A stretch of 64,000 nucleotides of DNA. Origin: Hippophae tibetana. Lineage: Eukaryota; Streptophyta; Magnoliopsida; Rosales; Elaeagnaceae. The stretch covers positions 37,312,001-37,376,000 of the forward strand of contig CM072801.1 in the NCBI GenBank assembly GCA_037013495.1, given 5' to 3'. The stretch's first letter is position 1. Each line of letters begins with the position of its first letter. Below, piece by piece: positions 10,704 to 23,800 of the stretch. The notes under the pieces were generated by a model. That model had not been told where the DNA came from. It was given only the letters and a program-made list of their open reading frames with translations, and made no database searches. Position numbers and translations under genes: made by a program.

Positions 10704-13700
10704 ATATTTGTATACCAAGTCTTGTGTTTTCTTTCAATTTTTTTGTCATTATTTTGTCTTTCGATTTAATTTCCTAGTTTTTCTTTAAATTCTTTGTACC
10801 TTCTTCATGATTTATGTTTTTTGTGGTCAACCTATCTTTTTCCTTCAAAAAACCTTAGAGGTACTCCAGTTCGCGATTACAATAAAAACTAGGTTACTAA
10901 TATGGGTTGCAACTTTAAACTGTTGTAACTTTAAATTGGTTTATCGAAATGACTATTATAATCAATCAAATCGTCGCTCTTTCGATTAAAAAAACACGCT
11001 CAAAGAAAAGTTTATTTATCGAAATTTGTTTTACCAAAATTACTTCGTTTACACTACTTGCCAACCTCAAATAGTTAGGTGGCTTCTTATTGCGTTTTTT
11101 TCTGTTCTTGTTCTTTTTATGTTCCAATTTGATCATCTTAACCCTGTTCTAAGCAATTTAATCATTCTTAATCGTTGAGTTTCTATGTTATCCGCCAAAA
11201 GGTTCCGCATCATTTGGTATCAAAGCCTTGTTGCTGAAAATATATAATATAACTTCATATATGTATTTTTTTGAATTTTACATTTAAAAAAACTTTGTCA
11301 ATTGAATTTTCCTATTCTATCATAAATCAAAATCTTAGAGAAAGATAGATATTTGTATACCAAGTCTTGTGTTTTCTTTCAATTTTTTTGTCATTATTTT
11401 GTCTTTCAATTTAATTTCCTAGTTTTCTTTAAATTCTTTGTACCTTTTTCATGATTTATGTTTTTTGTGGTCAACCTATCTTTGTTCTTGAAAAAACCTT
11501 AGAGCTACTCAAGTTCTCGATTTCAATCAAAACTAGGTTACTAATATGGGTTGCAACTTTAAACTGTTGTAACCTTTAATTGGTTTATCGAAATGACTAT
11601 TATAATCAATCAAATCGTTGCTCTTTCTATTCCAAAAACACGCTCAAAGAAAAGTTTATTTATCGGAATCGTTTAACCAAAATTACTTCGTTTACACTAC
11701 TTGCCAACCTCAAATAGTTAGGTGGCTTCTTATTGTGTTGTTTTCTATTCTTGTACTTTTGGGTTCCAATTTGATCATCTTAACCTTGTTCTAAGCAATT
11801 TAATCATTCTTAATCGTTGAGTTCCTATGTTATCCGCCAAAAGGTTCCGCATCATTTGGTATCAAAGCCTTGTTGCTGAAAATATATAATATAACTTCAT
11901 ATATGTATTTTTTTGAATTTTACATTTAAAAAAACTTTGTCCATTGAATTTTTCTATTCTTTCATAAGTCAAAATCTTAAAGAAAGATAGATATTTGTAT
12001 ACCAAGTCTTGTGTTTTCTTTCAATTTTTTGTCATTATTTTGTCTTTCGATTTAATTTCCTAGTTTTCTTTAAATTCTTTGTACCTTCTTCATGATTTAT
12101 TTTTTTTGTGGTCAACCTATCTTTGTTCTTGAAAAAACCTTAGAGCTACTCCAGTTCGCGATTTCAATCAAAACTAGGTTACTAATATGGGTTGCAACTT
12201 TAAACTGTTGTAACTTTTAATTGGTTTATCGAAATGACTATTATAATCAATGAAATCGTTGCTCTTTCTATTCCAAAAACACGCTCACAGAAAAGTTTAT
12301 TTATCGGAATAGGTTCACCCAAATTACTTCGTTTACACTACTTGCCAACCTCAAGTAGTTAGGTGGCTTCTTATTGTGTTGTTTTCTGTTCTTGTTCTTT
12401 TGGGTTCCAATTTGATCATCTTAACCCTGTTCTAAGCAATTTAATCATTCTTAATTGTTGAGTTCCTATGTTGCCGCCAAAAGGGTCCGCATCATTTGGT
12501 ATAAAAGCCTTGGTTGCTGAAAATATGTAATTTATCTTCATATATGTATTTTTTTGAATTTTACATTTTAAAAAACTTTGTCCAATGAATTTTCTATTCT
12601 TTCATAAGTCAAAATCACAAAGAAAGATAGATATTTGTATACCAAGTCTTGTGTTTTCTTTCAATTTTGTTTTCATTATTTTGTCTATCGATTTAATTTC
12701 CTAGTTTTCTTTAAATTCTTTGTACCTTCTTCATGATTTATGTTTTTTGTGGTCAACCTATCTTTGTCCTTCAAAAAACCTTAGAGCTACTCCAGTTCGC
12801 GATTACAATAAAAACTAGGTTACTAATATGGGTTGCAACTCTAAACTGTTGTAACTTTAAATTGGTTTATCGAAATGACTATTATAATCAATCAAATCGT
12901 CGCTCTCTCGATTCCAAAAAAACGCTCAAAGAAAAGTTTATTTATCGGAATTGGTTAACCAAAATTACTTCGTTTACACTACTTGCCAACCTCAAGTAGT
13001 TAGGTGGCTTCTTATTGTGTTGTTTTCTGTTCTTGTTCTTTTGGGTTCCAATTTCATCATCTTAACCCTGTTCTAAGCAATTTAATCATTCTTAATCGTT
13101 GAGTTCCTATGTTGTCCGCCAAATGGTTCCGCATCATTTGGTATCAAAGCCTTGGTTGCTGAATATATGTAATATATCTTCATATATGTATTTTTTTGAA
13201 TTTTACATTTAAAAAAAATTTGTCCATTGAATTTTCCTATTCTATCATAAGTCAAAATCTTAAAGAAAGATAGATATTTGTATACCAAGTCTTGTGTTTT
13301 CTTTCAATTTGTTTGTCATTATTTTGTCTTTCGATTTAATTTCCTAGTTTTTCTTTAAATTCTTTGTACCTTCTTCATGATTTATGTTTTTTGTGGTCAA
13401 CCTATCTTTTGTCCGTCAAAAAACCGTAGAGCTACTCCAGTTCGCGATTACAATAAAAACTAGGTTACTAATATGGGTTGCAACTCTAAACTGTTGTAAC
13501 TTTAAATTGGTTTATCGAAATGACTATTATAATCAATCAAATCGTCGCTCTTTCGATTAAAAAAACACGCTCAAAGAAAAGTTTATTTATCGAAATTTGT
13601 TTTACCAAAATTTCTTCGTTTACACTACTTGCCAACCTCAAATAGTTAGGTGGCTTCTTATTGCGTTTTTTTCTGTTCTTGTTCTTTTTATGTTCCAATT

Positions 13701-13835
13701 TGATCATCTTAACCCTGTTCTAAGCAATTTAATCATTCTTAATCGTTGAGTTCCTATGTTATCCGCCAAAAGGTTCCGCATCATTTGGTATCAAAGCCTT
13801 GTTGCTGAAAATATATAATATAACTTCATATATGT
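10704..13835 (+). repeat. 7-mer-spaced duplicated block, copy 2
   Basis: Partner of 6207-9338. Bounded on the left by GATACATAT versus GATAGATAT (10703) and on the right by TATGTCTTTT versus TATGTATTTT (13836). The 1.4 kb between the copies (9339-10703) is mostly the end of the 8-mer-spaced block. Confidence 0.9.
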
Positions 13836-14386
13836 CTTTTTTTGAATTTTACATTTAAAAAAACTTTGTCAATTGAATTTTCCTATTCTATCATAAGTCA
13901 AAATCTTAAAGAAAGATAGATATTTGTATACCAAGTCTTGTGTTTTCTTTCAATTTTTTTGTCATTATTTTGTCTTTCGATTTAATTTCCTAGTTTTCTT
14001 TAAATTCTTTGTACCTTTTTCATGATTTATGTTTTTTGTGGTCAACCTATCTTTGTTCTTGAAAAAACCTTAGAGCTACTCAAGTTCTCGATTTCAATCA
14101 AAACTAGGTTACTAATATGGGTTGCAACTTTAAACTGTTGTACCCTTTAATTGGTTTATCGAAATGACTATTATAATCAATCAAATCGTTGCTCTTTCTA
14201 TTCCAAAAACACGCTCAAAGAAAAATTTATTTATCGGAATCGTTTAACCAAAATTACTTCGTTTACACTACTTGCCAACCTCAAATAGTTAGGTGGCTTC
14301 TTATTGTGTTGTTTTCTATTCTTGTACTTTTGGGTTCCAATTTGATCATCTTAACCCTGTTCTAAGCAATTTAATCATTCTTAATC
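12421..14386 (+). repeat. 4-mer-spaced related block, copy 1 (diverged)
   Basis: Resembles 14995-16959 at an offset of 2573-2574 bp (four monomers), sharing the tags AATTGTTGAG with GTTGCCGCCAAAAGGG near 12455 and AAAGAAAAATTTATT near 14217. Differences are more frequent than in the neighbouring HORs (about one per 60-100 bp by eye), so this is an older event, partly overwritten by the 7-mer duplication. Confidence 0.6.
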
Positions 14387-14994
14387 GTTGAGTTCCTACG
14401 TTGTCCGCCAAAAGGTTCCGCATCATTTGGTATCAAATCCTTGGTTGCTGAAAATATGTAATTTATCTTCATATATGTATTTTTTTGAATTTTACATTTA
14501 AAAAACAACTTTGTCCTTTGAATTTTATATGCTTTCATAAGTCAAAATCACAAAGAAAGATAGATATTTGTATACCATGTCTTGTGTTTTCTTTCAATTT
14601 TGTTGTCATTATTTTGTCTTTCGATTTAATTTCCTAGTTTTCTTTAAATTCTTTGTACCTTCTTCATGATTTATGTTTTTTGTGGTCAACCTATCTTTGT
14701 TCTTGAAAAATCCTTAGAGCTACACCAGTTCGCGATTTCAATCAAATCTAGGTTACTAATATGGGTTGCTACTTTAAACTGTTGTAACTTTTAATTGGTT
14801 TATCGAAATGACTATTATAATCAATGAAATCGTTGCTTTTTCTATTCCAAAAACATGCTCACAGAAAAGTTTATTTATCGGAATCAGTTAACCAAAATTA
14901 CTTCGTTTACACTACTTGCCAACCTCAAATAGTTAGGTGGCTTCTTATTGCGTTGTTTTCTGTTCTTGTTCATTTGGGTTCCAATGTGATCATC

Positions 14995-16959
14995 TTAACC
15001 CTGTTCTAAGCAATTTAATCATTCTTAATTGTTGAGTTCCTATGTTGCCGCCAAAAGGGTCCGCATCATTTGGTATCAAAGCCTTGGTTGCTGAAAATAT
15101 GTAATTTATCTTCATATATGTATTTTTTTGAATTTTACATTTTAAAAAACTTTGTCCAATGAATTTTCTATTCTTTCATAAGTCAAAATCACAAAGAAAG
15201 ATAGATATTTGTATACCAAGTCTTGTGTTTTCTTTCAATTTTGTTGTCATTATTTTGTGTATCGATTTAATTTCCTAGTTTTCTTTAAATTCTTTGTACC
15301 TTCTTCATGATATATGTTTTTTGTGGTCAACCTATCTTTGTCCTTCAAAAAACCTTAGAGCTACTCCAGTTCGCGATTACAATAAAAACTAGGTTACTAA
15401 TATGGGTTGCAACTCCAAACTGTTGTAACTTTAAATTGGTTTATCGAAATGACTATTATAATCAATCAAATCGTCGCTCTTTCGATTCCAAAAAAACGCT
15501 CAAAGAAAAGTTTATTTATCGGAATTGGTTAACCAAAATTACTTCGTTTACACTACTTGCCACCTTCAAGTAGTTAGGTGGCTTCTTATTGTGTTGTTTT
15601 CTGTTCTTGTTATTTTGGGTTCCAATTTGATCATCTTAACCCTGTTCTAAGCAATTTAATCATTCTTAATCGTTCAGTTCCTATGTTGTCCGCCAAATGG
15701 TTCCGCATCATTTGGTATCAAAGCCTTGGTTGCTGAAAATATGTAATATATCTTCATATATGTATTTTTTTGAATTTTACATTTAAAAAAAATTTGTCCA
15801 TTGAATTTTCCTATTCTATCATAAGTCAAAATCTTAAAGAAATATAGATATTTGTATACCAAGTCTTGTGTTTTCTTTCAATTTGTTTGTCATTATTTTG
15901 TCTTTCGATTTAATTTCCTAGTTTTTCTTTAAATTCTTTGTACCTTCTTCATGATTTATGTTTTTTGTGGTCAACCTATCTTTGTCCTTCAAAAAACCTT
16001 AGAGCTACTCCAGTTCGCGATTACAATAAAAACTAGGTTACTAATATGGGTTGCAACTCTAAACTGTTGTAACTTTAAATTGGTTTATCGAAATGACTAT
16101 TATAATCAATCAAATAGTCGCTCTTTCGATTAAAAAAACACGCTCAAAGAAAAGTTTATTTATCGGAATTTGTTTTACCAAAATTACTTCGTTTACACTA
16201 CTTGCCAACCTCAAATAGTTAGGTGGCTTCTTATTGCGTTTTTTTCTGTTCTATTTCTTTTTATGTTCCAATTTGATCATCTTAACCATGTTCTAAGCAA
16301 TTTAATCATTCTTAATCGTTGAGTTCCTATGTTATCCGCCAAAAGGTTCCGCATCATTTGGTATCAAAGCCTTGTTGCTGAAAATATATAATATAACTTC
16401 ATATATGTATTTTTTTGAATTTAACATTTAAAAAAACTTTGTCCATTGAATTTTCCTATTCTATCATAAGTCAAAATCTTAAAGAAAGATAGATATTTGT
16501 ATACCAAGTCTTGTGTTTTCTTTCAATTTTTTTGTCATTATTTTGTCTTTCGATTTAATTTCCTAGTTTTCTTTAAATTCTTTGTACCTTTTTCATGATT
16601 TATGTTTTTTGTGGTCAACCTATCTTTGTTCTTGAAAAAACCTTAGAGCTACTCAAGTTCTCGATTTCAATCAAAACTAGGTTACTATTATGGGTTGCAA
16701 CTTTAAACTGTTGTAACCTTTAATTGGTTTATCGAAATGACTATTATAATCAATCAAATCGTTGCTCTTTCTATTCCAAAAACACGCTCAAAGAAAAATT
16801 TATTTATCGGAATCGTTTAACCAAAATTACTTCGTTTACACTACTTGCCAACCTCAAATAGTTAGGTGGCTTCTTATTGTGTTGTTTTCTATTCTTGTAC
16901 TTTTGGGTTCCAATTTGATCATCTTAACCCTGTTCTAAGCAATTTAATCATTCTTAATC
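14995..16959 (+). repeat. 4-mer-spaced related block, copy 2 (diverged)
   Basis: Partner of 12421-14386. Private changes here include GTGTATCG (15257), TGATATATG (15308), CCACCTTCAAG (15561) and CGTTCAG (15671). From 15729 onward the same sequence is also the start of the 8-mer tandem duplication. Confidence 0.6.
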
Positions 16960-19900
16960 GTTGAGTTCCAATGTAATCCGCCAAAAGGTTCCGCATCATT
17001 TGGTATCAAAGCCTTGTTGCTGAAAATATATAATATAACTTCATATATGTATTTTTTTGAATTTTACATTTAAAAAAATTTTGTCCATTGAATTTTTCTA
17101 TTCTTTCATAAGTCAAAATCTTAAAGAAAGATAGATATTTGTATACCAAGTCTTGTTTTTTCTTTCAATTTTTTTGTCATTATTTTGTCTTTCTATTTAA
17201 TTTCCTAGTTTTCTTTAAATTCTTTGTACCTTCTTCATGATTTATGTTTTTTGTGGTCAACCTATCTTTGTTCTTGAAAAAACCTTAGAGCTACTCCAGT
17301 TCGCGATTTCAATCAAAACTAGGTTACTAATAAGGGTTGGAACTTTAAACTGTTGTAACTTTTAATTGGTTTATCGAAATGACTATTATAATCAATCAAA
17401 TCGTTGCTCTTTCGATTCCAAAAACACGCTCAAAGAAAAGTTTATTTATCAGAATCGGTTAACCAAAATTACTTCGTTTACACTACTTGCCAACCTCAAA
17501 TAGTTACGTGGCTTCTTATTGCGTTGTTTTCTGTTGTTTTTCTTTTGGGTTCCAATTTGATCATCTTAACCCTGTTCTAAGAAATTTAATCATTCTTAAT
17601 CGTTTAGTTCCTATGTTGTCCACCAAATGGTTCCGCATCATTTGGTATCAAAGCCTTGGTTGTTGAAAATATGTAATATATCTTCATATATGTATTTTTT
17701 TGAATTTTACATTTAAAAAAACTTTGTCCATTGAATTTTCCTATTCTATCATAAGTCAAAATCTTAAAGAAAGATAGATATTTGTATACCAAGTCTTGTG
17801 TTTTCTTTCAATTTTTTTGTCATTATTTTGTCTTTCGATTTAATTTCCTAGTTTTTCTTTAAATTCTTTGTACCTTCTTCATGATTTATGTTTTTTGTGG
17901 TCAACCTATCTTTGTTCTTGAAAAAACCTTAGAGCTACTCCAGTTCGCAATTTCAATCAAAACTAGGTTACTAATATGGGTTGCAACTTTAAACTGTTGT
18001 AACTTTTAATTGGTTTATCGAAATGACTATTATAATCAATCAAATCGTTGCTCTTTCGATTCCAAAAACACGCTCAAAGAAAAGTTTATTTATCGGAATT
18101 GGTTAACCAAAATTACTTCGTTTGCACTACTTGCTAACCTCAAATAGTTACGTGGCTTCTTATTGCGTTGTTTTCTGTTCTTGTTCTTTTGGGTTCCAAT
18201 TTGATCATCTTAACCCTGTTCTAAGCAATTTAATCATTCTTAATCGTTGAGTTCCTATGTTGTCCGCCAAATGGTTCCGCATCATTTGGTATTAAAGCCT
18301 TGGTTGCTGAAAATATGTAATATATCTTCATATATGTATTTTTTTGAATTTTACATTTAAAAAGAATTTGTCCATTGAATTTTCCTATTCTATCATAAGT
18401 CAAAATCTTAAAGAAAGATAGATATTTGTATACCAAGTCTTGTGTTTTCTTTCAATTTTTTTGTCATTATTTTGTCTTTCGATTTAATTTCCTAGTTTTT
18501 CTTTAAATTCTTTGTACCTTCTTCATGATTTATGTTTTTTGTGGTCAACCTATCTTTGTTCTTGAAAAAACCTTAGAGCTACTCCAGTTCGCGATTTCAA
18601 TCAAAACTAGGTTACTAATATGGGTTGCAACTTTAAACTGTTGTAACTTTTAATTGGTTTATCGAAATGACTATTATAATCAATCAAATCGTTGCTCTTT
18701 CGATTCCAAAAACACGCTCAAAGAAAAGTTTATTTATCGGAATCAGTTAACCAAAATTTCTTCGTTTACACTACTTGCCAACCTCAAATAGTTAGGTGGC
18801 TTCTTATTGTGTTGTTTTCTATTCTTGTACTTTTGGGTTCCAATTTGATCATCTTAACCCTGTTCTAAGCAATTTAATCATTCTTAATCGTTGAGTTCCA
18901 ATGTAATCCTCCAAAAGGTTCCGCATCATTTGGTATCAAAGCCTTGTTGCTGAAAATATATAATATAACTTCATATATGTATTTTTTTGAATTTTACATT
19001 TAAAAAAACTTTGTCCATTGAATTTTCTGTTCTATCATAAATCAAAATCTTAAAGAAAGATACATATTTGTATACCAAGTCTTGTGTTTTCTTTCAATTT
19101 TTTTGTCATTATTTTGTCTTTCGGTTTAATTTCCTAGTTTTCTTTAAATTCTTTGTACCTTCTTCATGATTTATGTTTTTTGTGGTCAACCTATCTTCGT
19201 TCTTGAAAAAACCTTAGAGCTACTCCAGTTCGCGATTTCAATCAAAACTAGGTTACTAATATGGGTTGCAACTTTAAACTGTTGTAACTTTTAATTGGTT
19301 TATCGAAATGACTATTATAATCAATCAAATCGTTGCTCTTTCGATTCCAAAAACACGCTCAAAGAAAAGTTTATTTATCAGAATCGGTTAACCAAAATTA
19401 CTTCGTTTACACTACTTGCCAACCTCAAATAGTTACGTGGCTTCTTATTGCGTTGTTTTCTGTTGTTTTTCTTTTGGGTTCCAATTTGATCATCTTAACC
19501 CTGTTCTAAGAAATTTAATCATTCTTAATCGTTTAGTTCCTATGTTATCCGCCAAATGGTTCCGCATCATTTGGTATCAAAGCCTTGGTTGTTGAAAATA
19601 TGTAATATATCTTCATATATGTATTTTTTTGAATTTTACATTTAAAAAAACTTTGTCCATTGAATTTTCCTATTCTATCATAAGTCAAAATCTTAAAGAA
19701 AGATAGATATTTGTATACCAAGTCTTGTGTTTTCTTTCAATTTTTTTGTCATTATTTTGTCTTTCGATTTAATTTCCTAGTTTTCTTTAAATTCTTTCTA
19801 CCTTCTTCATGATTTATGTTTTTTGTGGTCAACCTATTTTTGTTCTTGAAAAAACCTTAGAGCTACTCCAGTTCGCGATTTCAAGCAAAACTAGGTTACT

Positions 19901-20872
19901 AATATGGGTTGCAACTTTAAACTGTTGTAACTATTAATTGGTTTATCGAAATGACTATTATAATCAATCAAATCGTTGCTCTTTCGATTCCAAAAACACG
20001 CTCAAAGAAAAGTTTATTTATCGGAATCAGTTAACCAAAATTACTTCGTTTACACTACTTGCCAACCTCAAATAGTTAGGTGGCTTCTTATTGCGTTGTT
20101 TTCTGTTCTTGTTCATTTGGGTTCCAATTTGATCATCTTAACCTTGTTCTAAGCAATTTAATCATTCTTAATCGTTGAGTTCCTATGTTGTCCGCCAAAA
20201 GGTTCCGCATCATTTGGTATCAAATCCTTCCTTGCTGAAAATATGTAATTTATCTTCATATATGTATTTTTTTGAATTTTACATTTAAAAAAAACTTTGT
20301 CCATTGAATTTTATATGCTTTCATAAGTCAAAATCACAATGAAAGATAGATATTTGTATACCAAGTCTTGTGTTTTGTTTCAATTTTGTTGTCATTATTT
20401 TGTCTATCGATTTAATTTCCTAGTTTTCTTTAAATTCTTTGTACCTTCTTCAAGATTTATGTTTTTTGTGGTCAACCTATCTTTGTTCTTGAAAAAACCT
20501 TAGAGCTACTCCAGTTCGCAATTTCAATCAAAACTAGGTTACTAATATGGGTTGCAACTTTAAACTGTTGTAACTTTTAATTGGTTTATCGAAATGGCTA
20601 TTATAATCAATCAAATCGTTGCTCTTTCGATTCCAAAAACACGCTCAAAGAAAAGTTTATTTATCGGAATCAGTTAACCAAAATTACTTCGTTTACACTA
20701 CTTGCCAACCTCAAATAGTTAGGTGGCTTCTTATTGTGTTGTTTTCTATTCTTGTACTTTTGGGTTCCAATTTGATTATCTTAACCCTGTTCTAAGCAAT
20801 TTAATCATTCTAAATCGTTGAGTTCCAATGTAATCCGCCAAAAGGTTCCGCATCATTTGGTATCAAAGCCTT
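15729..20872 (+). repeat. 8-mer HOR unit (5144 bp), copy 1
   Basis: Eight monomers, followed directly by a second copy at 20873-26016 with an offset of exactly 5144 bp. All private variants I checked recur: ACTATTATGGG (16684/21828), TAATAAGGGTTGG (17329/22473), CGTTTGCACTAC (18119/23263), ATCCTCCAAAAGG (18905/24049) and CCTTCCTTGC (20225/25369). The only internal difference I noticed is AAATGGCTA at 20593 against AAATGACTA at 25737. A near-perfect adjacent copy of this size means very recent duplication, or an assembly duplication. Confidence 0.93.
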
Positions 20873-23800
20873 GTTGCTGAAAATATGTAATATATCTTCA
20901 TATATGTATTTTTTTGAATTTTACATTTAAAAAAAATTTGTCCATTGAATTTTCCTATTCTATCATAAGTCAAAATCTTAAAGAAATATAGATATTTGTA
21001 TACCAAGTCTTGTGTTTTCTTTCAATTTGTTTGTCATTATTTTGTCTTTCGATTTAATTTCCTAGTTTTTCTTTAAATTCTTTGTACCTTCTTCATGATT
21101 TATGTTTTTTGTGGTCAACCTATCTTTGTCCTTCAAAAAACCTTAGAGCTACTCCAGTTCGCGATTACAATAAAAACTAGGTTACTAATATGGGTTGCAA
21201 CTCTAAACTGTTGTAACTTTAAATTGGTTTATCGAAATGACTATTATAATCAATCAAATAGTCGCTCTTTCGATTAAAAAAACACGCTCAAAGAAAAGTT
21301 TATTTATCGGAATTTGTTTTACCAAAATTACTTCGTTTACACTACTTGCCAACCTCAAATAGTTAGGTGGCTTCTTATTGCGTTTTTTTCTGTTCTATTT
21401 CTTTTTATGTTCCAATTTGATCATCTTAACCATGTTCTAAGCAATTTAATCATTCTTAATCGTTGAGTTCCTATGTTATCCGCCAAAAGGTTCCGCATCA
21501 TTTGGTATCAAAGCCTTGTTGCTGAAAATATATAATATAACTTCATATATGTATTTTTTTGAATTTAACATTTAAAAAAACTTTGTCCATTGAATTTTCC
21601 TATTCTATCATAAGTCAAAATCTTAAAGAAAGATAGATATTTGTATACCAAGTCTTGTGTTTTCTTTCAATTTTTTTGTCATTATTTTGTCTTTCGATTT
21701 AATTTCCTAGTTTTCTTTAAATTCTTTGTACCTTTTTCATGATTTATGTTTTTTGTGGTCAACCTATCTTTGTTCTTGAAAAAACCTTAGAGCTACTCAA
21801 GTTCTCGATTTCAATCAAAACTAGGTTACTATTATGGGTTGCAACTTTAAACTGTTGTAACCTTTAATTGGTTTATCGAAATGACTATTATAATCAATCA
21901 AATCGTTGCTCTTTCTATTCCAAAAACACGCTCAAAGAAAAATTTATTTATCGGAATCGTTTAACCAAAATTACTTCGTTTACACTACTTGCCAACCTCA
22001 AATAGTTAGGTGGCTTCTTATTGTGTTGTTTTCTATTCTTGTACTTTTGGGTTCCAATTTGATCATCTTAACCCTGTTCTAAGCAATTTAATCATTCTTA
22101 ATCGTTGAGTTCCAATGTAATCCGCCAAAAGGTTCCGCATCATTTGGTATCAAAGCCTTGTTGCTGAAAATATATAATATAACTTCATATATGTATTTTT
22201 TTGAATTTTACATTTAAAAAAATTTTGTCCATTGAATTTTTCTATTCTTTCATAAGTCAAAATCTTAAAGAAAGATAGATATTTGTATACCAAGTCTTGT
22301 TTTTTCTTTCAATTTTTTTGTCATTATTTTGTCTTTCTATTTAATTTCCTAGTTTTCTTTAAATTCTTTGTACCTTCTTCATGATTTATGTTTTTTGTGG
22401 TCAACCTATCTTTGTTCTTGAAAAAACCTTAGAGCTACTCCAGTTCGCGATTTCAATCAAAACTAGGTTACTAATAAGGGTTGGAACTTTAAACTGTTGT
22501 AACTTTTAATTGGTTTATCGAAATGACTATTATAATCAATCAAATCGTTGCTCTTTCGATTCCAAAAACACGCTCAAAGAAAAGTTTATTTATCAGAATC
22601 GGTTAACCAAAATTACTTCGTTTACACTACTTGCCAACCTCAAATAGTTACGTGGCTTCTTATTGCGTTGTTTTCTGTTGTTTTTCTTTTGGGTTCCAAT
22701 TTGATCATCTTAACCCTGTTCTAAGAAATTTAATCATTCTTAATCGTTTAGTTCCTATGTTGTCCACCAAATGGTTCCGCATCATTTGGTATCAAAGCCT
22801 TGGTTGTTGAAAATATGTAATATATCTTCATATATGTATTTTTTTGAATTTTACATTTAAAAAAACTTTGTCCATTGAATTTTCCTATTCTATCATAAGT
22901 CAAAATCTTAAAGAAAGATAGATATTTGTATACCAAGTCTTGTGTTTTCTTTCAATTTTTTTGTCATTATTTTGTCTTTCGATTTAATTTCCTAGTTTTT
23001 CTTTAAATTCTTTGTACCTTCTTCATGATTTATGTTTTTTGTGGTCAACCTATCTTTGTTCTTGAAAAAACCTTAGAGCTACTCCAGTTCGCAATTTCAA
23101 TCAAAACTAGGTTACTAATATGGGTTGCAACTTTAAACTGTTGTAACTTTTAATTGGTTTATCGAAATGACTATTATAATCAATCAAATCGTTGCTCTTT
23201 CGATTCCAAAAACACGCTCAAAGAAAAGTTTATTTATCGGAATTGGTTAACCAAAATTACTTCGTTTGCACTACTTGCTAACCTCAAATAGTTACGTGGC
23301 TTCTTATTGCGTTGTTTTCTGTTCTTGTTCTTTTGGGTTCCAATTTGATCATCTTAACCCTGTTCTAAGCAATTTAATCATTCTTAATCGTTGAGTTCCT
23401 ATGTTGTCCGCCAAATGGTTCCGCATCATTTGGTATTAAAGCCTTGGTTGCTGAAAATATGTAATATATCTTCATATATGTATTTTTTTGAATTTTACAT
23501 TTAAAAAGAATTTGTCCATTGAATTTTCCTATTCTATCATAAGTCAAAATCTTAAAGAAAGATAGATATTTGTATACCAAGTCTTGTGTTTTCTTTCAAT
23601 TTTTTTGTCATTATTTTGTCTTTCGATTTAATTTCCTAGTTTTTCTTTAAATTCTTTGTACCTTCTTCATGATTTATGTTTTTTGTGGTCAACCTATCTT
23701 TGTTCTTGAAAAAACCTTAGAGCTACTCCAGTTCGCGATTTCAATCAAAACTAGGTTACTAATATGGGTTGCAACTTTAAACTGTTGTAACTTTTAATTG

